Shown in pieces: positions 8,627 to 17,362 of a stretch of DNA of 64,000 bases; the first letter of the stretch is position 1, and every line of letters starts with the position of its first letter. The DNA is from an uncultured Armatimonadota bacterium (lineage in GTDB: Bacteria > Armatimonadota > Fimbriimonadia > Fimbriimonadales > Fimbriimonadaceae). Position numbers and translations under genes: made by a program. The stretch is from assembly GCA_903833215.1 (NCBI GenBank), contig CAILEM010000074.1:1-64000 (forward strand), read 5' to 3'. Below the pieces are notes generated by a model. The model had not been told where the DNA came from. It saw only the letters and a program-made list of their open reading frames with translations, and made no database searches.

Positions 8627-9990
8627 GCAAGGGCAACCCAAAGACGGCAAACTTAGTCATTGAATGGTCGCCCAAGGGGGTAACGACCTTTGATGCAGTT
8701 ACCCGTGCGACCCAGCATTTCGACACTACGGTCGCTGCCGCAGCATCGACAGGCGGGCGAGAAGTTCTTGCCGCCGTGTCGCGTCGGTCAGTCTTCGTCC
8801 GTACAACCCGCGTTCCCGATGCAACAATTTCGGACGTTCGCTTGGTTTTGAGCATGAAACTTGGGGACCTCTTTCCCTTGGCTGCCAGCGACCTTGCTTA
8901 TGACTTCGTCCTCACCGATGACGTGAATGGTGAAGGTCGATTAGCAGTCGTCGTTGCGATGGCAGCTCAAGATTTACGCCGACTGCATGAGGAATTCCGC
9001 GCAGCAGGCTACAAGGTCACGCAGGTTATTCCGAGTGCTTTTGGGTCCGTCGCCTTAGCAGACATTCTGTCTCGAAAGTCTGCCGCCGTAGTCACCCGCG
9101 AAGCCGATGGCATCGGCATCGATATTATTGAAGGCGGACAGCTTCGGTACAGTCGACTCAGCACGAATACTGCGAATCCGACCGCGGAGGTTTGTCGCAC
9201 CTACACCGTTGCCGGTTTAGCGACGGGAGAAATTATCGCGTCGAGCGGGATGAAATTTGCCGACTCCGATGTTGCAACTCCTCAGAGCACACTCGATGCC
9301 CTCATCACGTCCCCACACGGCTTGCCCGCCATCAATTTGGAAGTCCCCGAGGCAGTCGCTTTGCGGGCCAAGAAGGCGCATGACCAACGACAGGCGTTCG
9401 CATTATTTACATTTGTGGCTGCGCTCGCACTGTCCGGATACGCCTATTACGATTACAGCTCGAAGATCGCGGCAGTTGAAGCGGTCAAATCAAAGCAGGA
9501 AACGCAGATCACTAAGTTGACCAAAGAGGCTAAGAAGCAGCAATCGGCGTTGGCCGCTCTGATCAGCCCACACGACCTAGGCAAGCTCGTTGGTGACAAG
9601 AAACTGGCAGCTACAAAGGTAGATGGAACCAGCGACGACGCTCAAACCGCGATTGATACTGGCCTGACGTATGGTCAGAAGTTCTCAGACGTAATCACCA
9701 CGGTAGTCAATAATGTGCCCCCTGGTGTTTGGATTAATGGCATCAGTCTTGAGCGTGGAAAACGCCTAGTGATGAGAGGAACAGCCAAGACGAACGAGCA
9801 GATTACGACGTTCGTTAGGAGCTTGTCTGCACTCGATCAAGATCCGAAGGCACAGCGCCTAAGGGATGTCCGGTTAGAGTTCACTAACAACGGCTCCATA
9901 GAACAAACACCCATAGTACAGTTTAGCGTATCAGCATTTCCCGTCGGAAATGTGCCGCTCAGTGATCCGACAAAGGTCAAGAAGAAATGA
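8623..9990 (+). CDS. PilM-PilN-like (GspL-like) assembly-platform protein
   Basis: A 455-residue protein combining two parts. Residues 1 to about 230 resemble the cytoplasmic actin-like PilM/GspL domain. A single membrane helix (about 267-285, FALFTFVAALALSGYAYY) is followed by a coiled-coil stretch and a periplasmic PilN-type ferredoxin-like domain with the PPGVWINGISLERGKRLVMRG signature split across strands. Such proteins recruit the GspE ATPase to the membrane platform. GspL normally has this layout, but the periplasmic half reads as PilN (fimbrial assembly family). ATG 8623 has AAGGAGGG upstream and overlaps gspK by four bases; the ORF start at 8572 is unlikely. Confidence 0.75.
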   Translation: MSKGNPKTANLVIEWSPKGVTTFDAVTRATQHFDTTVAAAASTGGREVLAAVSRRSVFVRTTRVPDATISDVRLVLSMKLGDLFPLAASDLAYDFVLTDDVNGEGRLAVVVAMAAQDLRRLHEEFRAAGYKVTQVIPSAFGSVALADILSRKSAAVVTREADGIGIDIIEGGQLRYSRLSTNTANPTAEVCRTYTVAGLATGEIIASSGMKFADSDVATPQSTLDALITSPHGLPAINLEVPEAVALRAKKAHDQRQAFALFTFVAALALSGYAYYDYSSKIAAVEAVKSKQETQITKLTKEAKKQQSALAALISPHDLGKLVGDKKLAATKVDGTSDDAQTAIDTGLTYGQKFSDVITTVVNNVPPGVWINGISLERGKRLVMRGTAKTNEQITTFVRSLSALDQDPKAQRLRDVRLEFTNNGSIEQTPIVQFSVSAFPVGNVPLSDPTKVKKK

Positions 9991-10571
9991 TCGATTTCAA
10001 GAATAAGGACGAGCTATCAACAAACGTGGTGATTTGTGTATCACTAGTGGTGTTGGTCGCGGCAGGAGCCTGTATGAAGTTCATGCCCCAGCCGGTAGCT
10101 CCTAGCCAGCGGCAGAATTCGAATGCTCGAAGAAAGATCACCAGAACCATTGAGTCGATCAAGTCAAAGATTACGGTCGTTACCAAGGAACTTACGGCGA
10201 AGACTTGGCCCGGTCAACCTGAAGAGATCGGACCCGTCGCGCTCAAGCAAGTCAACGGACTCCTTCAGAATCACCACCTCAAACTGGTCGGTTTTCACTC
10301 CCAAAAGCCGATTGAGCAGCCAAACATAACACTCGTTCCGTTCATCGTTTCTGTTGATGGCGGGTTCTTGAATGTGATGGCATTCGCCAAAGATCTAGAA
10401 CGATCTGGGACGAAATTCGCGGTAAACCTCTTCCAAGTTTCAAGCGCAGATCAAGGCAGCGATAAGGTGACGGCAAGCATAGGAATTACTGCTTACCAAC
10501 TACCAAAACCGGCCACCACGGATTCGCCTGCGAAGAGCAATGACTCCAAAGGAGTGAAGAAGAATGCCTAA
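9987..10571 (+). CDS. PilO-like (GspM-like) platform protein
   Basis: A 194-residue bitopic inner-membrane protein: short cytoplasmic N-terminus, one membrane helix (about residues 13-32), a Lys-rich coiled-coil segment (about 45-75) and a small periplasmic domain containing SVDGGFLNVMAFAKDLERSG, which matches the PilO pattern GxYxxLxxFlxxLe. It starts within the stop of the preceding gene (ATGA) and overlaps the following gene by eight bases. PilO pairs with PilN to bridge the inner membrane and the secretin. Recognition is by architecture and position more than by strong identity. Confidence 0.65.
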   Translation: MIDFKNKDELSTNVVICVSLVVLVAAGACMKFMPQPVAPSQRQNSNARRKITRTIESIKSKITVVTKELTAKTWPGQPEEIGPVALKQVNGLLQNHHLKLVGFHSQKPIEQPNITLVPFIVSVDGGFLNVMAFAKDLERSGTKFAVNLFQVSSADQGSDKVTASIGITAYQLPKPATTDSPAKSNDSKGVKKNA

Positions 10572-11259
10572 AATCTTTGGTCGAGAAGTCCCATCGATTA
10601 TGCTCGTGGCTGGCGGCCTTGTTGCCGGATACCTTGTTGTCACGGCATTATTCCCTGCCGAAGTCGCGGCACCAACAACGAAAAAGCCAAAAGCGATCGC
10701 CAAGAAAACCGTTGGAGAAACGGATTACTTGCTGACCGACTATACATACAAGATTGACCCATTGCCCGATTCTCTAAAGCCTAAAGACGCCTTTAAGCCC
10801 TTGGTGATGAAATCCACGAATTTGCCAAACGGGATCCTTACGATCGACAACTACACCTACAGTGGTATGGCTTCGATCGATGGAGTCGCCAATGGTTTGC
10901 TGGAAAATGCAGCTACCGGTCAAGGTGACTTCGTAAAGAAAGGCCAACGATGGCACGACAGTTGGCTCGTGGTGAGTATCGACGCAGACAAAATCGCAAT
11001 GAAGAATGATGTCGGCGACATCACGACTCTCCTTGCCGGTGCTGCTTCGCTCAAGTCCACACCTGGCACGCCCGGAACATTGCCGAGCCCTGGTGGATCG
11101 AACCCCGTGATGGTTGGCCCAATCGGAGCCCAAGACCTTTCTCTCGTACCGGATAGCACTGCTATGGCCCAACAAGGAAATGGCGGTCGACGAGGCAGAG
11201 GCGGACGTGGAGGCCGCGGAGGCCGTGGCGGCGGCGGTGCCCCGATGGATGGCGGTTAG
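10564..11259 (+). CDS. PilP/GspC-like periplasmic linker protein with Gly-Arg-rich tail
   Basis: A 231-residue protein with an N-terminal membrane helix (about 9-30). It then has a proline/lysine linker, the segment IDPLPDSLKPKDAFKPLV that precedes the HR/PilP domain in many platform proteins, and a small beta domain containing WHDSWLVVSIDADKIAMKN. This fits the PilP/GspC part that touches the secretin N0 domain. The C-terminus (about 203-231) is a striking Gly-Arg repeat (GGRRGRGGRGGRGG) not usual in PilP. It lies 48 bases before the secretin gene, as expected for pilP-pilQ or gspC-gspD. Confidence 0.65.
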   Translation: MPKIFGREVPSIMLVAGGLVAGYLVVTALFPAEVAAPTTKKPKAIAKKTVGETDYLLTDYTYKIDPLPDSLKPKDAFKPLVMKSTNLPNGILTIDNYTYSGMASIDGVANGLLENAATGQGDFVKKGQRWHDSWLVVSIDADKIAMKNDVGDITTLLAGAASLKSTPGTPGTLPSPGGSNPVMVGPIGAQDLSLVPDSTAMAQQGNGGRRGRGGRGGRGGRGGGGAPMDGG

Positions 11260-11307
11260 TCGGTCCATCAAGTTCAGTTTTGACGTAAGTAAATATAGGA
11301 ATAAATC

Positions 11308-13794
11308 ATGGCGGAATTTAAGAAATCTTGGATATGCATGTCGTTGCTCCTGCCAGCGGCAGCCTTCGGCCAGTTTTTCAATGGCACAGGCTTGGACGGT
11401 CCAAACTCATCGAAACCGTGGGTGGATTTCAAGCTAAATCCGAAAACGAAAATCAAGCTCGACTTCAGAGATGCCTCTGTTGACAACATCTTGGCGATGT
11501 ACGAGAAGGCCTCTGGAATCACGATCGTGAAAGATCCGGCACTTGTTGGAAAGATGACCGTCACCAGTGCCAAGCCAGTGAGCCTTAACGATGCTTACTC
11601 CATCCTGAAAGCCAACCTTGATCTGAAAGGCTATGACCTTTCGAAAGATGGAAGTTTCCTCGTCATCAAGAATCGCAACGGCGGCGGTGGTGGCGGAATG
11701 CGAGGCAACGGGATGCCCCCGGGAATAGACATGGGCTCGTTATTCGGCGGCGGGGACAACCAAATAGGAGTGAAAGTCTACAAGTGTGACTTCGCCAATG
11801 CGGCTCAGTTAGCCAAAGTTGTGAACGACGTCTACTCCGGAACGGGAGGAGGCGGTGCCAACCCATTTGGTGGCCAAATGGGAGGCCGCGGTGGTGCAAA
11901 TCCATTCGGCGGCAATGGCTTCGGTAATCGCTTTGGTGGCGGTGGTGGCGGCATGGGCGGCCAACAGAACAACCGCTTTGGCAACATCATGAGCATGTTT
12001 GGCCAGAGTACAACCAGTACGGTTAAGGCTTCATCCGACGACTATACGAACTCGGTTATCGTTAGCGCGAACGACAAAGATCAACAGCAGGTTGGAAATC
12101 TGGTCAAGCAACTTGACAAGAACTCCGACGAGCCAATGAAACCACACGTGTTTCATCTGAAGTACGCATCCTGCAACGACGTCCAGCCAGTCGTTCTCAA
12201 TGTCCTGCAGACGAACGCTCCCAAGGGTAAAGCGGGTATGGGCCCTCAGTCGATTCAGAGTACGTTCCAGAACGCAATCCGAATCGGTACGGGTCAAGCC
12301 GCATCTGGTCCAGTCGTCTCGGATGTTCGAACGAACTCAATCGTCGTGACAACGACTCCTGCAAACCTGGAAATTGCGAGCAAGCTTGTTGAGCAGCTCG
12401 ATAAGCCAGTTGATTTCCAGAGCACAACGTTTGTCTATCCGCTAACCAACGCCCGACCTGACATGGTTGCAAATCTCTTCCTCCAGGCATTTGGTCAGCG
12501 ACAAGGAACGAGTTCGAGTTCTTCTGCTCGTAATCCATTCTCAGGTGCGAACACAAGTAGTAACGGAACTTCGACTACGGGTGCCGGCGGCACAACGGGA
12601 GCCCGCGCTCCTGGTGCAAATGTCGGCGCAGGTGAAGATCTGATGGCTCAGAGCTCGCTCCCCCTCCAGATGCAAGATCCTAATGCGGCAAGCGGAGATC
12701 TTCTGACCTCTGTTACCGTGCAAGGCTTCGGCGGATTTGGTGGTGGTGGAGGCGGCGGTGGTGGCCGTGGACAGGGTGGCGGCGGTGGAGCCGCAGCGCA
12801 AAACCAGTCCGTAACCCAGACTCGCGACAGTAACGGGCAAATCACAAACCTTCGGGACCTAACCGGTCAAATCACAGTCATTCCCGACATGAACACGGGT
12901 TCTTTGATCGTGGTTACAACACCAGACAATAGAGAACTCGTGAAGTCGATTCTTGCCCAGCTTGACCAAGTTCCTCAACAGGTCATGATCCAGACAATTA
13001 TCGTCGAGGCTTCCCTTTCTAAGGCGAATCGGTTTGGTGTGGAGTGGCAGTTTGCATCGAAGAGTGCGCAGGGCACCGCCGCTGGCGGCACGGGCTTTAG
13101 CTTGAAGAACGCTAACCCTTCTCTGCAAGGCCTCAGCTATACACTCGCTGGAAAGGACCTAACCGCCTTCTTCAACATGCTCCAGACAGATACGAAGTTC
13201 CAGATCCTGTCAACACCTAGAATCTTCACTTCGAACAACACAGTGGCTTCGATTAACATCAGCCAAAGCATTCCGTACATCGTTAGCACGATTCAAAACA
13301 CGAATGGAACGACGAGCTACAACTACGCGTTCCAGGACGTTGGCATCGTGTTGACCGTCACGCCGCGAATCACCTCCAACGGGTACGTGAATATGGATGT
13401 GACGCAGACGGCAAATGACCTCCAGGGCTACACCGACTTCAATGCACCGATTGTTAACCAACGAATGGCAAACACAACGGTGACGGTTAAGGATGGCGAG
13501 ACTGTGGTCTTGGGCGGAATGATCCAGAACCAAGTGACAGCGACGGTAAACAAAGTTCCGTTGCTCGGAGACATTCCAATCCTAGGTTCGCTCTTTACTT
13601 CGAAGAATCGAACTGACACCAAGACAGAACTCCTTGTGTTCTTGACCCCGACGGTAGTCCGAGACGTAGCCGAAGCCAAGAAGCTCTACGAAAAGACCCA
13701 GAAAGAAATGACACCAGGGACCAAGGAAAGTTTGAACATTATCCAACCGGCAAAAAGTAGCGCCGCTACTCAGAAACAGACTGGAGGAAAGTAG
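11308..13794 (+). CDS. gspD: Type II secretion/type IV pilus secretin GspD
   Basis: The outer-membrane secretin channel, 828 residues. A signal peptide (about 1-20, ending AAAFG) is followed by an STN/N0-like domain (IKLDFRDASVDNILAMYEK). Several N1-N3 repeats follow, interrupted by long Gly-rich insertions (about 125-230 and 470-500), and then the C-terminal secretin domain with VEASLSKANRFGVEW, VPLLGDIPILGSLF and TELLVFLTPTVV. Secretins of this class usually have 650-750 residues; the extra length is the Gly/Asn/Met-rich insertions, which also contain long Gly runs. AGGA lies eight bases before the ATG. It is followed after four bases by an LTxxQ gene. Confidence 0.93.
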   Translation: MAEFKKSWICMSLLLPAAAFGQFFNGTGLDGPNSSKPWVDFKLNPKTKIKLDFRDASVDNILAMYEKASGITIVKDPALVGKMTVTSAKPVSLNDAYSILKANLDLKGYDLSKDGSFLVIKNRNGGGGGGMRGNGMPPGIDMGSLFGGGDNQIGVKVYKCDFANAAQLAKVVNDVYSGTGGGGANPFGGQMGGRGGANPFGGNGFGNRFGGGGGGMGGQQNNRFGNIMSMFGQSTTSTVKASSDDYTNSVIVSANDKDQQQVGNLVKQLDKNSDEPMKPHVFHLKYASCNDVQPVVLNVLQTNAPKGKAGMGPQSIQSTFQNAIRIGTGQAASGPVVSDVRTNSIVVTTTPANLEIASKLVEQLDKPVDFQSTTFVYPLTNARPDMVANLFLQAFGQRQGTSSSSSARNPFSGANTSSNGTSTTGAGGTTGARAPGANVGAGEDLMAQSSLPLQMQDPNAASGDLLTSVTVQGFGGFGGGGGGGGGRGQGGGGGAAAQNQSVTQTRDSNGQITNLRDLTGQITVIPDMNTGSLIVVTTPDNRELVKSILAQLDQVPQQVMIQTIIVEASLSKANRFGVEWQFASKSAQGTAAGGTGFSLKNANPSLQGLSYTLAGKDLTAFFNMLQTDTKFQILSTPRIFTSNNTVASINISQSIPYIVSTIQNTNGTTSYNYAFQDVGIVLTVTPRITSNGYVNMDVTQTANDLQGYTDFNAPIVNQRMANTTVTVKDGETVVLGGMIQNQVTATVNKVPLLGDIPILGSLFTSKNRTDTKTELLVFLTPTVVRDVAEAKKLYEKTQKEMTPGTKESLNIIQPAKSSAATQKQTGGK

Positions 13795-13798
13795 GTAA

Positions 13799-14485
13799 AT
13801 GAAACTCAATAAATTAGCTCTCATCGTCGCGCTTGCAGCGCTTGTTTGCAGTGCAATCGCCCAAGGCGGCGGTGGTGGCGGTCGCCAGGGACGCGGTCAA
13901 GGCAATCGAGGCAATCAGTTCGCCCCGATGACGATCGCTGGTCGAGAAGAAGTACAGAAAGAGATCGGACTTACTGACGACCAGAAAACCAAAATCACCG
14001 AACTAAGAACTGCGACCCAACAGAAGAGCCGCGACGCACGTCAAGCTGCCAACGGAGACCGACAGGCACAGCAAGAGGCCATGACCAAGATCAATGCCGA
14101 AGCTGCAAAAGCACTCGCAGAGATTCTCAAGCCAGAGCAATTGAAGCGCCTTAGAGAGCTTCAGATTCAATGGACGGGCTCAATGATCGTCGTCAGCGAC
14201 AAAGAAGTTCAGAAAGAGCTAGCAATTACTGAGGAACAGACTGCCAAGTTCAAGGAACTCCAAGACAAGCAGCGCGCAGTAATGCAGGAAGCCCAGCAAA
14301 ATGCAAACGGCGATCGAGCTGCGATCACTGAGGCCATGACTAAGAACGCAAAGATCATGGAAGAAGAGATTGGCAAGGTCCTAACCGACGCGCAGAAAAC
14401 AAAGCTCAAAGAGATGGGCGGTAAAGAAATGCCGAAGCCAGCTCCAGCAGCTCGTGGCGGCGGTCGCGCTGGTGGCGGATTCTAA
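13799..14485 (+). CDS. Secreted LTxxQ-motif (Spy/CpxP-like) protein, copy 1
   Basis: A 228-residue exported protein. The signal peptide ends around AIA-Q (residue 21), followed by a Gly/Arg/Gln-rich stretch to about residue 40, a long helical region rich in Lys, Gln and Ala, and a Gly-rich C-terminus. Four LTxxQ-type motifs occur: LTDDQ 58-62, LKPEQ 110-114, ITEEQ 143-147 and LTDAQ 195-199. This motif defines the Spy/CpxP family of periplasmic chaperones and stress sensors, which usually carry two. It sits four bases after gspD with GGAGG upstream, so it belongs to the secretion operon. It may be a chaperone or a cargo; that is inference. Confidence 0.75.
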   Translation: MKLNKLALIVALAALVCSAIAQGGGGGGRQGRGQGNRGNQFAPMTIAGREEVQKEIGLTDDQKTKITELRTATQQKSRDARQAANGDRQAQQEAMTKINAEAAKALAEILKPEQLKRLRELQIQWTGSMIVVSDKEVQKELAITEEQTAKFKELQDKQRAVMQEAQQNANGDRAAITEAMTKNAKIMEEEIGKVLTDAQKTKLKEMGGKEMPKPAPAARGGGRAGGGF

Positions 14486-14506
14486 GTTCCAATACCATTA
14501 GCCCCA

Positions 14507-14542
14507 AAAGCGCTGAGTGCCTAATATCGCTCTCAGCGCTTT
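14507..14542 (+). terminator. Perfect 11-bp inverted repeat between the two LTxxQ genes
   Basis: Arms 14507-14517 and 14532-14542 (AAAGCGCTGAG/CTCAGCGCTTT) are exact complements around a 14-base loop, 22 bases after the first LTxxQ gene. There is no long T run downstream, so it may attenuate or stabilise transcript ends instead of terminating fully. Confidence 0.5.
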
Positions 14543-14609
14543 GAGGTATTTCACAGAATTAAAACCGCAGAGTGGCGGACCCACTCAACGAGGAATGGAA
14601 AGGTCAAAA

Positions 14610-15308
14610 ATGAATTTTAAGAAACTCATACTAATCGCAGCCACTGCCGCGCTTGTTACAGGAGCATTGGCACAGGGCGGCGGCGGATTTGGACAGGGAC
14701 GACGTGGCGGATTTGGGCCAGGCGGCGATCCAGTTCAGATGACTGGTCGTGAAGATGTTCAAAAGGATCTCGCACTTACCGACGATCAGAAGACAAAGCT
14801 CTCTGAGCTCCGCGAAAAGGTTCAGCAGAAGCGACAAGAAGCCATGCAGGCTGCTCGTGAAGCTGCAGGTGATGATCGCGAAGCGATGATGAAGGCCATG
14901 CAAACCACGATGGCCAAGTTGACAGAAGAAAATACGGCCGCTGTCAATGCGATCCTGACTCCTGAGCAGGCGAAGAGGCTCAAAGAGATCACCGTTCAGT
15001 TCGTTGGCGTGAGAATCGTCACGACGAACAAGGCAATCGCTAAGGAGCTCGCCATCACTGACGAGCAGAAGGCGAAATTTGACGACCTCAACAAGCGACA
15101 GCAAACTGCGATGCAAGAGACCTTTCAAAAGATCCAGAACGGTGAGATCGAAAGATCTCAGATGCAAGAGATCATGACGAAGAACAACAAGATCATGGAT
15201 GAGGAAATCAACAAGGTTCTCACTGATGCTCAGAAGGCAAAGCTCAAAGAAATGGGTGGCAAACCATTCACTCGAGTCGATGCACCACCTCCCGGCGGCG
15301 GCTTCTAA
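14610..15308 (+). CDS. Secreted LTxxQ-motif (Spy/CpxP-like) protein, copy 2
   Basis: A 232-residue paralogue of the preceding gene: signal peptide ending ALA-Q (about residue 22), Gly-rich segment with GRRGG, then a helical body with motifs LTDDQ 56-60, LTPEQ 116-120, ITDEQ 149-153 and LTDAQ 204-208, and a Pro/Gly-rich tail. The two copies share the closing motif VLTDAQK(A/T)KLKEMGGK and the same order of motifs, indicating tandem duplication. ATG 14610 is chosen because it starts directly at the signal peptide; the frame opens at 14517, inside the intergenic hairpin. Probable periplasmic or secreted location; role unknown. Confidence 0.75.
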   Translation: MNFKKLILIAATAALVTGALAQGGGGFGQGRRGGFGPGGDPVQMTGREDVQKDLALTDDQKTKLSELREKVQQKRQEAMQAAREAAGDDREAMMKAMQTTMAKLTEENTAAVNAILTPEQAKRLKEITVQFVGVRIVTTNKAIAKELAITDEQKAKFDDLNKRQQTAMQETFQKIQNGEIERSQMQEIMTKNNKIMDEEINKVLTDAQKAKLKEMGGKPFTRVDAPPPGGGF

Positions 15309-15335
15309 CCAAACCGCACCATATTCAAAAAAATG

Positions 15336-15363
15336 GGGCCTTCCAGCAAAAGCTGGTAGGCCC
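15336..15363 (+). terminator. Hairpin terminator after the secretion operon
   Basis: Stem 15336-15347 pairs with 15352-15363 around an AAAA loop (GGGCCT-T-CCAGC against GCTGG-T-AGGCCC, one T-T mismatch). It lies 27 bases past the last LTxxQ gene. The T tract is weak, so efficiency is uncertain. Confidence 0.6.
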
Positions 15364-15407
15364 TCACTACATGTGACTTGGCTGAGGTACAAACCTCTCT
15401 ACTCCCT

Positions 15408-17306
15408 ATGATCCCTTCCCTTGCCATGCTTTTGCTCCTGGTGTCAGCCACGCCACCACCCAAGGCAAAGCCTCACGCCTTTGTTTTGGTGCCAATGCCG
15501 CAGCGCGTGGTTCATAACAAAGGTGCGTTCCGAATTGGCGCGAGCACGAATATCGTGTTCAGCGATCAATTACCTGAGGATCGATTTGCCGCGGAACAGC
15601 TCATGGAAGAGATTCTCACTGACCTCGGTGAGAGAATTGAACCGATCAGCAAGCCGTCGCCCAAAGCGATTACATTGACTCGCCTTACGGCGCCGGTTTC
15701 AAAATCTGATTTGGGACAAGGGTACAAACTCGATGTCACCCCGTTGAAGATTACGATATCCGCCCAGACAGCAGAAGGGATGTTTTACGGCGTCCAGACT
15801 CTAAAGCAACTTATTCGAGCTAACCGCAAGCTCCACTCCATCCCCGCATGTCATATCGTAGATTGGCCGACCCTGAAATACCGTGGTTGGCAACACGACA
15901 TAAGTCGTGGGCCCATCCCCACCTATGCTTTCTTGATGAAAGAGATCCGCACTCTTTCTGAGTTCAAGCTGAACATGCTCACCCTCTACACGGAGCATGT
16001 GTTTAAGCTTAAGAAGCATCCGACGATCGCACCCGAGGACGGCATCACTGCAGACGAAATCGTTGAGTTGTGCTCTTATGCCAAGCAGTTTCACGTTGAG
16101 GTTGTCGGAAATTTTCAATCCTTTGGCCACTTCGAAAACATCCTCAAAACTCCCGGGTATCAAAATCTGGCCGAGAATCGACGTGTTCTGAGCCCAGCCA
16201 AAGATGAAAGCTATCGTTTTCTTTCCGAGGTCTTTTCAGAAGTTGCGCCGGCTTACACCAGCCCGTTGTTTAACATCAATTGCGACGAGGTTAGTGGCCT
16301 AGGTGAAGGCCCAAGTGCTCGCCTTGTGAGGCAAATTGGGGTTGCGAATGTTTACGCCAACCATATCAACCGCGTCGTAGCTCTGCTCCGCAAATATGGA
16401 AAGACTCCTATGATGTGGGGGGACATCGCACTCAAGTTCCCTGAAATCGTCCCGAAACTGCCGAAGGATCTGATCGCGCTTCCCTGGGCTTACGATCCAC
16501 GCGCGAGCTTTGAAAATCAGATCCTCCCGTTCACCAAATCCGGGCTCCAGTTCATGGTTTGCCCAGGTGTGAGCTGTTGGAACCAAATGTGGCCAGACCT
16601 CGACACCGCCTCAGTTAATATCTCGAACTTTATTCGTGACGGAGCCAAAATGGGCGCCATTGGGGTTCTCAATACGACTTGGTTTGATGACGGAGTTAGC
16701 TTCTTTGATGACAACTGGTACGAATTAGTGTGGGGTGCCGATTGCTCTTGGGTTCCCGCGACACCGACCAGAGCACAGGACCCGGAACTCGTACGCAAGG
16801 TTCGAATGGCTCGGTTTGACCGCGAGTTCCCGAGCGTGTTCTATGGCATTCCGGGTTCGAAGCTTAGTACCGCAATGAAGCAACTTAGCACGCTGCGGAA
16901 AAATCCTGTTTCGGGCGGACTGAAGAATTCTGCCTTCTGGAGAGACCCGACGCCAGCATTGGCAACAATCACAGATCCAGAATCGATTACGGCGTATCTC
17001 GGGGATGTCGCCAAAGTCACAGAGCAATTGCTTGCTGCAAAACCCAAGGCGACTCACAACGCAGCCACCTTGGACTATGCGTTGTTTGCGGCGCGGCGCG
17101 CGAAGTTCCTTGGTGATAGCCTTCTTGCCGTTCGAGCCCAGCAGCAGTTCAACATGCAGCCCGTACGCAATCTTGCCGCTGAACTGGCTGCGATCAAGGA
17201 CTCTTATGCTGATTTGTGGCAACGAGAGAACCGTCTTTGGTGGCTCGACAAAAATATCGCTAAATTCGAAGACCTCCAAACCACCATTCGCAAGCTGTAC
17301 AAGTAG
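15408..17306 (+). CDS. Secreted GH20-family beta-N-acetylhexosaminidase-like enzyme
   Basis: A 632-residue exported protein of the glycoside hydrolase 20 type, enzymes that release N-acetylglucosamine or N-acetylgalactosamine from chitin fragments, glycans or peptidoglycan. ATG 15408 begins a signal peptide (MIPSLAMLLLLVSATP). Residues about 30-150 form the GH20b-like domain. The barrel starts near LKYRGWQHDISRGPIPT, and the catalytic Asp-Glu pair is D293-E294 in NINCDEVSGL. The pair sits where GH20 enzymes have GGDEV, but the preceding Gly is replaced by Asn-Cys, so specificity may differ. The sugar ABC importer next door supports a glycan-foraging role. Confidence 0.8.
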   Translation: MIPSLAMLLLLVSATPPPKAKPHAFVLVPMPQRVVHNKGAFRIGASTNIVFSDQLPEDRFAAEQLMEEILTDLGERIEPISKPSPKAITLTRLTAPVSKSDLGQGYKLDVTPLKITISAQTAEGMFYGVQTLKQLIRANRKLHSIPACHIVDWPTLKYRGWQHDISRGPIPTYAFLMKEIRTLSEFKLNMLTLYTEHVFKLKKHPTIAPEDGITADEIVELCSYAKQFHVEVVGNFQSFGHFENILKTPGYQNLAENRRVLSPAKDESYRFLSEVFSEVAPAYTSPLFNINCDEVSGLGEGPSARLVRQIGVANVYANHINRVVALLRKYGKTPMMWGDIALKFPEIVPKLPKDLIALPWAYDPRASFENQILPFTKSGLQFMVCPGVSCWNQMWPDLDTASVNISNFIRDGAKMGAIGVLNTTWFDDGVSFFDDNWYELVWGADCSWVPATPTRAQDPELVRKVRMARFDREFPSVFYGIPGSKLSTAMKQLSTLRKNPVSGGLKNSAFWRDPTPALATITDPESITAYLGDVAKVTEQLLAAKPKATHNAATLDYALFAARRAKFLGDSLLAVRAQQQFNMQPVRNLAAELAAIKDSYADLWQRENRLWWLDKNIAKFEDLQTTIRKLYK

Positions 17307-17362
17307 GGATTAGAGATACAATTCAGCACACTGCTATAGGGTGCATTAACGGGGATGATCGA

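Noticed and set aside
11690-12780. Gly-codon-rich repeats as a DNA repeat array or CRISPR
   Set aside because: The repetition is codon-level low complexity inside the secretin frame, with no uniform repeat or spacer length.
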